This document shows, one piece after another, positions 1-7,424 of a DNA stretch of 28,577 nucleotides. The stretch's first letter is position 1. Every line of letters begins with the position of its first letter. This stretch comes from Thiosulfativibrio sp964387695 (lineage in GTDB: Bacteria; Pseudomonadota; Gammaproteobacteria; Thiomicrospirales; Thiomicrospiraceae). The notes under the pieces are model-generated. The model did not search any database. It had not been told where the DNA came from and worked only from the letters and a program-made list of their open reading frames with translations. The translations under genes were made by a program, and so were the position numbers. The stretch spans positions 1 through 28,577 of the forward strand of contig CAYLXI010000005.1 in NCBI GenBank assembly GCA_964387695.1. The letters are read 5' to 3'.

Positions 1-14
1 TGCAGCTTTTTCCT

Positions 15-23
15 TTATCCACA
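15..23 (+). promoter_or_regulatory. Isolated DnaA-box-like 9-mer
   Basis: TTATCCACA matches the DnaA box consensus exactly. It lies downstream of the fxsA stop, and I see no second box, AT-rich unwinding element or origin-associated gene nearby. A single 9-mer could be chance. The rest of bases 1-66 shows nothing recognisable. Confidence 0.2.
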
Positions 24-66
24 GGGTTATACAATACTTACTAACAAATAATGGAGTATGCATGGA

Positions 67-546
67 CTACTTTTCTTTTTTATCGGAATCAAACCCTTCT
101 TCAACAGTTTTTTTATGATCAACCCTTTTCTTTACTTCCGGCTTTTCTTGCCACTCTGTTTCGTAAACATTTTTTTCTTGATAGTGTCGCGGACTATTGC
201 TTTTTTGCTCTACAAATCTTTTAGCAAAAAACTCTCTAACTGGCTGAATCAAAAAAAGCAGACCTATCGCATCACCTATTAGCCCTGGTACGAATAAAAA
301 GACCCCTCCAACAAAAATTAAAACTCCTTCTAGCATTTCTATCTTAGGTACAACCCCTTCTTCTAGCGAGGACTGCATTTTTTGCATTACCATTAAGCCC
401 TGGGACTTCATCAGCCCTATTCCCAGAAACGCGGTAATAATAATAAGTAAAATCGTTGGAAACCCACCAATAAAACCACCTAACTCTATTAATAGATAAA
501 GCTCGCCTAGAACAACAAGTATAAAAAACAGTAAGAAAGCTTTCAT
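67..546 (-). CDS. fxsA: FxsA family inner-membrane protein
   Basis: This 159-residue protein has the FxsA layout and nearly the E. coli length. Hydrophobic segments span about residues 3-45 and 72-100 and are rich in Gly, Leu and Ile. A charged, hydrophilic cytoplasmic tail begins around residue 105. FxsA is a cytoplasmic-membrane protein known in E. coli for relieving F-plasmid exclusion of phage T7; its normal cellular role is unclear. The ATG is preceded by TAGGAA at suitable spacing. The stop is TAG. It is divergent from dsbD across a 137-bp spacer. In many gammaproteobacteria fxsA lies between groESL and dsbD; here the dsbD side of that order is kept, while groESL lies 22 kb away in the window. 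The family call is confident; the function is not. Confidence 0.9.
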   Translation of the reverse strand: MKAFLLFFILVVLGELYLLIELGGFIGGFPTILLIIITAFLGIGLMKSQGLMVMQKMQSSLEEGVVPKIEMLEGVLIFVGGVFLFVPGLIGDAIGLLFLIQPVREFFAKRFVEQKSNSPRHYQEKNVYETEWQEKPEVKKRVDHKKTVEEGFDSDKKEK

Positions 547-683
547 GGTTTGATTCCTAATTATATGAGAAAATCACTTTTTCCTGCTCGAATAAAAACT
601 CTATTCAAACTTCGTTTAGGCTTAAACACCCCCCTAAAGCATTATTTATATAAGGGATTTTTTTCATTTTTCAAGGATTGATT

Positions 684-2534
684 ATGAAACAACCTAAATG
701 GTTTATTCAATTTATTGCGATCTTGTTTGCTGGCTATTTTAGCATTGCCACTGTTCATGCTTTTGGTAGCTTGCAAGAACTTGGTGCTTCACTTTTAGGT
801 AACGAGCCTGAACTGTTACAAGCAGATAAAGCCTTTGCCTTTAGTTATGAAATTGACGGACAAGGGCAGTTAATATTAAGCTGGGAAATTGCACCTGAAT
901 ATTATCTATACCAAGACAAATTTGCCATAAAAGTTATAGAAGGCTCTGCTACGATTGGCTACCTTAGGCTTCCTCCCGCAACAGAAAAAATGGACCCTGT
1001 ATTTAATAAATATGTTCAGGCCTACTATGATTCTTTTTCTGCCCCTGTTTCCATAACCAACCTTAGCGACACGGTTAAGCTGCAAATTACTTTTCAGGGC
1101 TGCGCTAATGTAGGTGTCTGTTACCCTCCCATGCACAAAATAGTTAAGCTTTATGCTGATACCTTTGGCATTTACAACCCCAGCGAGGAGACTACCAGTC
1201 TTAATAAAACCATAGAGTCCGCCATCCAAGAATCTCAAGTATTATCAGAAACAGACAAGATAACGGAGGTTTTAATTAACAGCAACATTTGGATTATTGC
1301 TGCCAGCTTCTTTTTAATTGGTTTGCTACTGGCTTTTACGCCTTGCGTTTTTCCTATGATTCCAATTTTATCCAGCATAATTATTAGTCAAGGAGATAAA
1401 ATCTCTACCAAAAAAGCCTTCACTCTATCTTTAGTTTATGTATTGGCTATGGCTGCCACTTATACTACAGCAGGCGTTTTGGCTGGTATGTTTGGTGCCA
1501 ACCTACAAGTTTTATTCCAAAATCCTTGGATAATTAGTGGGTTTATTCTAGTATTTATTGCGCTTGCTTTTTCAATGTTTGGTTTTTTTGAACTACAACT
1601 CCCTAATTCTTTGCAAAATAAAATAATGAAGCTTTCTAATAAACAAGAAGGGGGGACTTTAATTGGAGTAGCGATTATGGGGGTTTTATCCGCTCTTATA
1701 ATAGGCCCTTGCATGGCCCCTCCCTTAGCTGGCGCTCTTATTTACATTGGGCAAACGGGTGATGCACTACTTGGCGGAATTGCTTTATTTGCAATGAGCA
1801 TAGGAATGGGAATTCCTTTATTATTGCTAGGTGCTTCAGCAGGAAAAATTCTGCCTCGTGCAGGTGCTTGGATGGACAATATTAAAGCCATTTTTGGGGT
1901 ATCGATGATTGCCATAGCAATTTGGATGGCTGACCGAATCTTGCCTGAAAGCATTGTTTTGCTTGCATGGGCAGGACTATTAATTGGCTCTGCCGTTTAC
2001 CTTGGCGCACTAGAACCTATTGGCAATAAGTCTGACTGGCACAAATTATTTAAATCATTAGGCATTCTTTTGCTGGCTGCTGGACTAATGGTTTTACTTG
2101 GTCTTGCAGGAGGGAGCAAAAGCTTACTGCAACCCTTAAAAGTTTTTCAATCTGGGGGGTATACTGCTACACAGAGTGAGGATCTTGTTTTTAAACCCAT
2201 AAAAACTTTTGAAGACTTACAAGCTGAAATAAAAAACAACCCCAAAGTAATGCTTGATTTTTATGCCGATTGGTGCGTAAGCTGCAAAGAAATGGAAATA
2301 AGAACTTTTTCTGACTCAGGCGTGCATGATGCACTAGAAGGTGTCGTTTTATTAAAAGCCGATGTGACTGCAAATGATGATGCTGATAAAGCTCTAATGA
2401 AAGCCCTAGGAGTGGTTGGGCCTCCTTCTATATTGTTTTTTCAAGATGGTATAGAAACAAGATCGCAACGCGTGGTTGGGTTTCAAAATGCAGAGGATTT
2501 CACTATAAATATAAATAAAGCCTTTAATCCATAA
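684..2534 (+). CDS. dsbD: Thiol:disulfide interchange protein DsbD
   Basis: DsbD carries electrons from cytoplasmic thioredoxin across the inner membrane to periplasmic DsbC, DsbG and CcmG. The 616-residue protein has an N-terminal signal peptide (about residues 1-26, ending VHA). The periplasmic alpha domain has the redox pair C140 and C146. The polytopic beta domain (about 200-480) has C221 in FTPCVFP and C343 in GPCMAPP, the intramembrane pair. The C-terminal thioredoxin-like gamma domain has CVSC at about 531-534. All three cysteine pairs are present, so it should be functional. An in-frame TTG exists at 678, but AAGGA at 673-677 sits six bases before the ATG at 684, which decides the start. 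It is the first plus-strand gene of the block, followed by a 369-bp spacer before aroQ. Confidence 0.95.
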   Translation: MKQPKWFIQFIAILFAGYFSIATVHAFGSLQELGASLLGNEPELLQADKAFAFSYEIDGQGQLILSWEIAPEYYLYQDKFAIKVIEGSATIGYLRLPPATEKMDPVFNKYVQAYYDSFSAPVSITNLSDTVKLQITFQGCANVGVCYPPMHKIVKLYADTFGIYNPSEETTSLNKTIESAIQESQVLSETDKITEVLINSNIWIIAASFFLIGLLLAFTPCVFPMIPILSSIIISQGDKISTKKAFTLSLVYVLAMAATYTTAGVLAGMFGANLQVLFQNPWIISGFILVFIALAFSMFGFFELQLPNSLQNKIMKLSNKQEGGTLIGVAIMGVLSALIIGPCMAPPLAGALIYIGQTGDALLGGIALFAMSIGMGIPLLLLGASAGKILPRAGAWMDNIKAIFGVSMIAIAIWMADRILPESIVLLAWAGLLIGSAVYLGALEPIGNKSDWHKLFKSLGILLLAAGLMVLLGLAGGSKSLLQPLKVFQSGGYTATQSEDLVFKPIKTFEDLQAEIKNNPKVMLDFYADWCVSCKEMEIRTFSDSGVHDALEGVVLLKADVTANDDADKALMKALGVVGPPSILFFQDGIETRSQRVVGFQNAEDFTININKAFNP

Positions 2535-2548
2535 GGAATTGCTTAACT

Positions 2549-2578
2549 CTTATATTTACCAGGCCTGGTAAATATAAG
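2549..2578. repeat. 30-bp perfect palindrome, longest copy of the TTACCAGGCCTGGTAA motif
   Basis: The two 15-base arms are exact reverse complements, centred between 2563 and 2564. The core is TTACCAGGCCTGGTAA (2556-2571). It starts 14 bases after the dsbD stop. It could form a hairpin with a GGCC loop, but no T-run follows on either strand, so a simple intrinsic terminator is unlikely. The same 16-bp core recurs inside purD and glyS, which favours a DNA-level signal. Confidence 0.85.
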
Positions 2579-2580
2579 AA

Positions 2581-2741
2581 CCCGAATCTCTATATAGGAA
2601 TTGGATATAGAGCACCAGAGATTGTTCGCGAGTAGTTTGCAAAAAAGCTTAGTTTCACCCATCGGTTAAGTGGGCATTTTTGTGAATGCATAGCGGGTAA
2701 GGGCTGATTTTATATGCCAATTTCCTATGCAGGGACTTGGG
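2581..2741. mobile_element. MITE-like non-coding element, copy A (161 bp, 5-bp target duplication)
   Basis: The element begins CCCGAATCTCTATATAGG and ends GCAGGGACTTGGG. The first 29 bases (2581-2609) and last 31 bases (2711-2741) are imperfect inverted repeats of each other. AAGAA occurs immediately outside both ends (2576-2580 and 2742-2746), as expected of a 5-bp target-site duplication. It encodes no protein, so it would need a transposase supplied elsewhere. About 50 bases of its left part align with copy B at 21802-21860 at roughly 70% identity, with mostly transition differences. Confidence 0.72.
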
Positions 2742-2840
2742 AAGAACTAAACAAATCAACAACAAACCCTTTAACTTCGAGTAAAACACTCAAACTTCAC
2801 AACTGTTCGTGTATTTTCAAGAGCTTTTATCTGTTTTACC

Positions 2841-2869
2841 TGAACTCTCCCTAAAATTATAGGTATAAT
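2841..2869 (+). promoter_or_regulatory. Putative sigma-70 promoter for aroQ-accB-accC
   Basis: A perfect TATAAT (2864-2869) lies 34 bases before the aroQ ATG. At 17-bp spacing the -35 candidate is TGAACT, which is poor. The placement fits the start of the aroQ-accBC operon after a long non-coding gap, but only the -10 element is convincing. Confidence 0.45.
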
Positions 2870-2903
2870 TCAAAATAATAAAACAAATATTAGTGAAAAT
2901 CAT

Positions 2904-3341
2904 ATGGCAGATATTTTGGTGTTAAATGGCCCTAACCTAAATATGTTAGGCAAACGAGAACCTGAACACTATGGACGTAAAACGCTTAAAGATATTGTTT
3001 TAGAATTAGAAGATCTTGCTGATAGCTATGAAGTTCGCCTACACAGTTTTCAAAGCAACGCCGAACATGAACTAGTAGAAAGAATTCATTCTGCACTAGA
3101 CGAGGGAATAAATTTTATCATTATCAACCCTGCTGCTTTTACTCATACCAGCGTTGCGATTCGAGACGCTCTCAGCACCGTACAAATTCCATTTATTGAA
3201 ATCCACCTTTCTAACATCTATAAAAGAGAAGATTTTAGAAGAAAATCTTATTTTTCAGACATTTCTGAAGGCATCATCTCAGGACTGGGTTCAATTGGCT
3301 ATCAACTGGCACTGGCAGCAGCAGTTGAAAAAATCAAATAA
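2904..3341 (+). CDS. aroQ: 3-dehydroquinate dehydratase, type II
   Basis: AroQ dehydrates 3-dehydroquinate to 3-dehydroshikimate, the third step of the shikimate pathway, in the cytosol as a dodecamer. The 145-residue length is typical of type II. Visible motifs are NGPNLNMLGKRE at 8-19 with catalytic Arg18, the catalytic Tyr23 in EHYG, FQSNAEHELV at about 49-58, INPAAFTH with Asn75, and the catalytic His101 in EIHLSN. All key residues are present. The Shine-Dalgarno sequence is weak. The accB start follows 36 bp downstream, and aroQ-accB-accC is a common gammaproteobacterial operon order, so co-transcription is likely. Confidence 0.95.
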   Translation: MADILVLNGPNLNMLGKREPEHYGRKTLKDIVLELEDLADSYEVRLHSFQSNAEHELVERIHSALDEGINFIIINPAAFTHTSVAIRDALSTVQIPFIEIHLSNIYKREDFRRKSYFSDISEGIISGLGSIGYQLALAAAVEKIK

Positions 3342-3377
3342 AAAACTTTAAAAAAAACATATAACAAGGATGCAACC

Positions 3378-3839
3378 ATGGATATTCGCTCTATTCGCAA
3401 GCTAATCGAAATAGTAGAACAATCAGACATCGCTGAAATTGAAATTAAAGAAGGTGAGCATAATATTCGAATTACCCGCAGCAAAGAGCCCGTTATTATT
3501 TCCGCTCCTGCTTCAATGCCATATGCCCCTATGCCAGCAGCACCCGTTGCCATGACACCCGATGCTCCCAGTCCAAATACGGCTCCTGCTCCTGCCGAAA
3601 TTTCAGGACATCAAGTTAAATCTCCAATGGTAGGCTCTTTTTATGCCTCTCCTTCTCCAGATGCCGATGCCTTTGTAAAAGTGGGTGATAATATTTCCAT
3701 TGGTGATACTCTTTGCATCATTGAAGCGATGAAAATCATGAATCCTATCGAGGCAGGAGTTTCTGGCGTGGTTAAACAAATCATGGTCAATAATGCAGAC
3801 CCAATTGAATTTGGGCAAACATTATTTATCATTGAATAA
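3378..3839 (+). CDS. accB: Biotin carboxyl carrier protein of acetyl-CoA carboxylase
   Basis: BCCP carries the biotin that shuttles carboxylate between biotin carboxylase and carboxyltransferase in the first committed step of fatty-acid synthesis. The 153-residue protein has an N-terminal interaction region (1-38), a flexible Ala/Pro-rich linker (about 39-76) and a C-terminal biotinyl domain (about 78-153). The biotinylation motif is EAMKIMN with Lys119; the usual form is EAMKMMN. AAGGA precedes the ATG. AccC follows 9 bases later, the standard accBC pairing, so the two subunits should be made together. Confidence 0.96.
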   Translation: MDIRSIRKLIEIVEQSDIAEIEIKEGEHNIRITRSKEPVIISAPASMPYAPMPAAPVAMTPDAPSPNTAPAPAEISGHQVKSPMVGSFYASPSPDADAFVKVGDNISIGDTLCIIEAMKIMNPIEAGVSGVVKQIMVNNADPIEFGQTLFIIE

Positions 3840-3848
3840 GGACAAATC

Positions 3849-5198
3849 ATGATTGATAAAATACTAATCGCTAACCGCGGCGAAATTGCACTGCGTATTT
3901 TGCGTGCTTGCAAAGAAATGGGCATTAAGACCGTTGCAGTTCATTCAACTGCCGACGCCAATCTTAAACATGTTCTACTGGCTGATGAATCCGTTTGTAT
4001 TGGCCCTGCCTCTTCAACAGACAGCTACTTAAATGTACCTGCTTTAATTGCAGCCGCTGAAATTACTGATGCTGTGGCAATTCATCCTGGATACGGATTT
4101 CTCTCTGAAAATGCCGACTTTGCTGAACGCGTTGAAGAAAGTGGCTTTATTTTTATAGGGCCTAAAGCCGAAACCATTAGACTGATGGGCGATAAAGTCT
4201 GTGCCATTAAAGCGATGAAAGATGCAGGCGTGCCCACTGTTCCTGGCTCTGGCGGAACCTTAGGAAAAGACGATTCTGAGAACAAACGCATTGCCCTTGA
4301 GATTGGTTACCCTATCATAATCAAAGCTTCTGGCGGTGGTGGTGGTAGAGGTATGCGGGTTGTTAATACAGAATCAAACCTCATAAAATCTATTCAATTA
4401 ACCCAATCTGAAGCGGGTAATTTTTTTGGCAACCCTGAAGTTTACATGGAAAAATTTCTTGAAAATCCACGGCATGTTGAAGTTCAAATACTTTCTGATG
4501 GACAAGGAAATGCTGTACATTTAGGTGAACGAGATTGCTCTATGCAACGGCGTCACCAAAAAGTTATTGAAGAAGCTCCTGCCTTTGGCATCACCTTAGA
4601 GCAACGCAAAAAAATTGGAGAGTCTTGTGTTAAAGCCTGCATTGATATTAACTATCGAGGTGCAGGAACTTTTGAATTTTTATATGAAAGAGGTGAGTTT
4701 TATTTTATCGAAATGAATACCCGCTTACAGGTTGAGCATAGTGTTACCGAACAAGTTACAGGAATAGACTTGGTTCAACAACAAATAAAAATTGCTCGCG
4801 GAGAAAAATTGACTCTTAAACAAGAAGATATTAAGCTCACTGGTCATGCTATAGAATGTCGCATTAACGCCGAAAATCCTTCTAAAAACTTCACCCCCTC
4901 ACCTGGCAAAATTGAACGACTCCATTTGCCTGGTGGTCTTGGTGTTCGCTGGGATTCTCATCTTTATACGGGCTATAGCGTTCCGCCTCATTACGATTCA
5001 ATGATAGGCAAACTTATTTGCCATGGCACTGATCGCAAAACGGCTATTCGTCGTATGGATGTTGCCTTGCAAGAACTTGTCATAATAGGCATTGAAAACA
5101 ACATAAATATGCACCGTGAAATAATGAATGATTTTGGCTTTTGCCAAGGTCAACGCAACATTCATTATCTTGAAGAGCGTTTAGAACACTTAGTTTAG
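3849..5198 (+). CDS. accC: Biotin carboxylase subunit of acetyl-CoA carboxylase
   Basis: AccC uses ATP and bicarbonate to carboxylate the biotin on AccB. The 449-residue length equals the E. coli enzyme. It has the N-terminal biotin-carboxylase fold (ANRGEIALRILRA), the ATP-grasp glycine loop KASGGGGGRGM, HVEVQIL, ERDCSMQRRHQKVIEE with the expected Cys and Lys, and EMNTRLQVEH, which contains the Glu-Asn-Arg catalytic cluster. A C-terminal biotin-carboxylase domain follows. AAGGA lies just before the ATG. Immediately downstream the sequence enters an N spacer, so its 3' neighbour relationship with prmA is inferred. Confidence 0.97.
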   Translation: MIDKILIANRGEIALRILRACKEMGIKTVAVHSTADANLKHVLLADESVCIGPASSTDSYLNVPALIAAAEITDAVAIHPGYGFLSENADFAERVEESGFIFIGPKAETIRLMGDKVCAIKAMKDAGVPTVPGSGGTLGKDDSENKRIALEIGYPIIIKASGGGGGRGMRVVNTESNLIKSIQLTQSEAGNFFGNPEVYMEKFLENPRHVEVQILSDGQGNAVHLGERDCSMQRRHQKVIEEAPAFGITLEQRKKIGESCVKACIDINYRGAGTFEFLYERGEFYFIEMNTRLQVEHSVTEQVTGIDLVQQQIKIARGEKLTLKQEDIKLTGHAIECRINAENPSKNFTPSPGKIERLHLPGGLGVRWDSHLYTGYSVPPHYDSMIGKLICHGTDRKTAIRRMDVALQELVIIGIENNINMHREIMNDFGFCQGQRNIHYLEERLEHLV

Positions 5199-5214
5199 AG
5201 TTCTTAGTTTAAAG

Positions 5215-5336
5215 CATAGGTTTAANNNNNNNNNNNNNNNNNNNNNNNNNNNNNNNNNNNNNNNNNNNNNNNNNNNNNNNNNNNNNNNNNNNNNNNNNNN
5301 NNNNNNNNNNNNNNNNNNNNNNNNNCATAGGTTTAA
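5215..5336. other. Assembly gap of 100 N flanked by an 11-bp direct repeat
   Basis: Bases 5226-5325 are exactly 100 N, a conventional scaffold spacer. CATAGGTTTAA ends the left contig (5215-5225) and begins the right one (5326-5336). The two contig ends may therefore overlap, leaving about 35 bp between the accC stop and the prmA ATG, or the gap may hide a short tandem repeat. No gene is visible. Confidence 0.85.
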
Positions 5337-5344
5337 AATAAATA

Positions 5345-6235
5345 ATGGCTTGGATTCAAATTAATGCCACGGTTGCAGAAAACTTTGCAGAGCCTCTCTC
5401 AGATGCTTTTATAGAGGCTGACGCTTCCTCAGTTACTTTTTTAGACGCCAAAAATCAACCTATTTTTGAGCCAGAGATAGGAACAAATCCAGTTTGGCAT
5501 AACACCAAAGTCATTGCTTTATTTGATGCTGAAGTAAAAACTCAGCCCATTATTGATTGGATTAAAAACGCCCTTCCTGCACTGACTCAAACCACATTTA
5601 AAATTGAGCCTTTAGAGGACAAAGACTGGGTAAGAGCATGGATGGATGAATTTAAACCCATGAAGTTTGGCGATAATCTTTGGATTATCCCTAGCCACTG
5701 CAAAGCTCCCAATAACAATGCCGTTAATTTATATTTAGATCCAGGCATGGCGTTTGGAACAGGCACTCACCCAACGACCTCTCTTTGCCTAACTTGGCTA
5801 GATAAAAACCCACCGCAAAATCTGAAAGTTATTGATTATGGCTGTGGCTCAGGAGTTTTAGCCTTAGCTGCCAATAAACTTGGAGCAAAAACAGTTGCAG
5901 GAACCGATATTGACCCCCAAGCCATTATTGCCAGCAAACAAAATGCCCAAGCTAATAAAGCTAAAATAACCTTTAAATTGGTGATTGAATTTAGATCCAA
6001 ACCTGTAGATTTACTGATAGCAAATATATTAGCAGGCCCTCTTAAAGAGCTTTCAGGAAAATTTAATGATTTACTTTTGCCTCAAGGTACTTTAATCCTA
6101 TCAGGATTACTTAACAGTCAATCTAGCGAATTGATTGCGTTTTATGAAAGGTTGGGATTTAACTTTATTGCACAAAATGACTTAGAAGAATGGTCGCAAT
6201 TATGTTTTCAAAAAAACGACCCACTATTGGACTAG
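5345..6235 (+). CDS. prmA: Ribosomal protein L11 methyltransferase
   Basis: PrmA trimethylates ribosomal protein L11 using S-adenosylmethionine. The 296-residue length matches E. coli (293). The N-terminal substrate-recognition domain opens with AWIQI and contains SVTFLDA and FEPEIG. The methyltransferase domain has DPGMAFGTGTHPTT, motif I VIDYGCGSGVLALAA, the acidic AdoMet contact GTDIDPQA, and the NPPF-equivalent LLIANILAGPL. The start is fixed by alignment with the family N-terminus. The upstream sequence is AT-rich with no clear Shine-Dalgarno and is close to the assembly gap. The gene overlaps dusB, so the two are translationally linked. Confidence 0.95.
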   Translation: MAWIQINATVAENFAEPLSDAFIEADASSVTFLDAKNQPIFEPEIGTNPVWHNTKVIALFDAEVKTQPIIDWIKNALPALTQTTFKIEPLEDKDWVRAWMDEFKPMKFGDNLWIIPSHCKAPNNNAVNLYLDPGMAFGTGTHPTTSLCLTWLDKNPPQNLKVIDYGCGSGVLALAANKLGAKTVAGTDIDPQAIIASKQNAQANKAKITFKLVIEFRSKPVDLLIANILAGPLKELSGKFNDLLLPQGTLILSGLLNSQSSELIAFYERLGFNFIAQNDLEEWSQLCFQKNDPLLD

Positions 6236-7161
6236 CTCCCATGGCAGGGATTAGCGACTTAATATTTAGAAATATTTGTCGCCAATTTGGTGCTGACTAC
6301 GCCATATCAGAAATGGTCGCATCTAAACAAGAACTTTGGCAATCGGTTAAATCAACGACTCGTAATGCAAATAGCTATGAAGCGACTCCTAGAATAGTTC
6401 AATTACTGGGTACTGACCCTCAAGAAATAGCGGCAGCAGCAATATGGCAAACTCAAAAAGGCGCTGAGGCAATTGATTTAAACATGGGTTGTCCTGCTAA
6501 AAAAGTCTGTAAGGTCGCGGCAGGTGCTGCATTAATGGCTCATCCAGATAAAGTTAAAGATATTTTTTATGCCCTAAGAGAGGCCACCCAACTTCCTATT
6601 AGTGTTAAAATAAGAACGGGTACAAATTCTGTAAATAAAAATGCCCTTGAAATTGCTCTGCTTGCAGAAGAGCATGGCTTTAATTCAATAAGCATTCATG
6701 GCAGAACCTCCGAAGATAAATTTAAAGGTCAAGCAGAATATGAAACCATTCGACGGGTAAAACAAGCGGTAAAGATACCTGTTATAGCCAATGGCGATAT
6801 TTCCTCGCCCGAAAAGGCTAAGTTTGTATTAAAATACACTTCTGCAAATGGGCTTCTTATTGGAAGATCGGCACAAGGTTATCCTTGGATATTTAGAGAA
6901 ATACAACATTATCTCGCCACAAATACTCATTTAGTGCCACCAACTTTGGTAGAATTTGAAGCCACTATGTTGCAACACTTAGAAGGACTGTACCAAATTT
7001 ATGGCACAAGACAAGGTGTACGAATTGCTCGCAAACATATTGGCTGGTATAGCAAACACTTACCCAGAAAATCTGGCTCCAAATTACGCAAAGAATTTAA
7101 TCGGCTTAATGAACATCAAGCCCAAATCAATCTGGTAAAAAACTACTTTAAAAGCCTATGA
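6202..7161 (+). CDS. dusB: tRNA-dihydrouridine synthase B
   Basis: DusB is an FMN enzyme that reduces a D-loop uridine of tRNA to dihydrouridine. Motifs are APMAGISD near the N-terminus, QLLGTDP, the catalytic-cysteine motif DLNMGCPAKKV, SVKIRTG, SIHGRTSEDKFKG, VIANGDISS and LLIGRSAQG with the phosphate-binding loop. With the ATG at 6202 the protein has 319 residues and an N-terminus of family length. An ATG at 6190 is also in frame, but its only SD-like sequence (AGAAG, 6184-6188) is one base away, too close to use. The gene overlaps prmA by 34 bases, and its stop overlaps the fis start as ATGA. The dusB-fis pair is the arrangement known in enterics. Confidence 0.93.
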   Translation: MFSKKRPTIGLAPMAGISDLIFRNICRQFGADYAISEMVASKQELWQSVKSTTRNANSYEATPRIVQLLGTDPQEIAAAAIWQTQKGAEAIDLNMGCPAKKVCKVAAGAALMAHPDKVKDIFYALREATQLPISVKIRTGTNSVNKNALEIALLAEEHGFNSISIHGRTSEDKFKGQAEYETIRRVKQAVKIPVIANGDISSPEKAKFVLKYTSANGLLIGRSAQGYPWIFREIQHYLATNTHLVPPTLVEFEATMLQHLEGLYQIYGTRQGVRIARKHIGWYSKHLPRKSGSKLRKEFNRLNEHQAQINLVKNYFKSL

Positions 7162-7412
7162 ACAAGCCTAATTCAAACTACCCTTCTTTAAACACCATAA
7201 TAACCCAAAACCTTGAAAGCTACTTCATCACCCTAGAAGGTGAGCTTCCTACTGAGGTGCATAAGATGGTCATAAGTCAGGTTGAAAAACCCCTAATTGA
7301 GTTTATTCTCAAACAAACTGAATACAATAAAAGTAAAGCGGCCGATATGCTAGGAATAAACCGCAATACTCTCAGAAAAAAAATCCAACAATACAATATT
7401 TTAATCCCTTAA
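7158..7412 (+). CDS. fis: DNA-binding protein Fis
   Basis: Fis is a homodimeric nucleoid protein that bends DNA and activates rRNA and other promoters. The 84-residue protein is shorter than E. coli Fis (98), as is usual outside enterics. The C-terminal helix-turn-helix is clear: EFILKQTEYNKSKAADMLG followed by INRNTLRKKIQQY. The acidic beta-hairpin region at the N-terminus is present but divergent. It starts within the dusB stop (ATGA), so it is almost certainly translated by coupling from the prmA-dusB message, with purH following after 12 bp. Confidence 0.95.
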   Translation: MNKPNSNYPSLNTIITQNLESYFITLEGELPTEVHKMVISQVEKPLIEFILKQTEYNKSKAADMLGINRNTLRKKIQQYNILIP

Positions 7413-7424
7413 AAGAGACCCTCA

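Larger units (their letters stand above)
2535..2903. other. 369-bp intergenic region dsbD-aroQ
   Basis: No credible coding sequence lies here. The space holds three things in order: a 30-bp perfect palindrome just after the dsbD stop, a 161-bp element with inverted ends bounded by AAGAA duplications, and about 160 bp of AT-rich sequence ending in a TATAAT-containing putative promoter for aroQ. Confidence 0.8.

Noticed and set aside
15..23. Replication origin suggested by a DnaA box
   Set aside because: It is a single 9-mer with no cluster, unwinding region, dnaA, dnaN or gidA nearby.
58..282. Plus-strand reading frame opposite fxsA
   Set aside because: Its codons are the complement of fxsA and the product is a low-complexity Phe/Leu-rich string with no ribosome site.
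2549..2578. Intrinsic terminator for dsbD
   Set aside because: The symmetry is perfect but no T-run follows on either strand, and the same core recurs inside coding genes.
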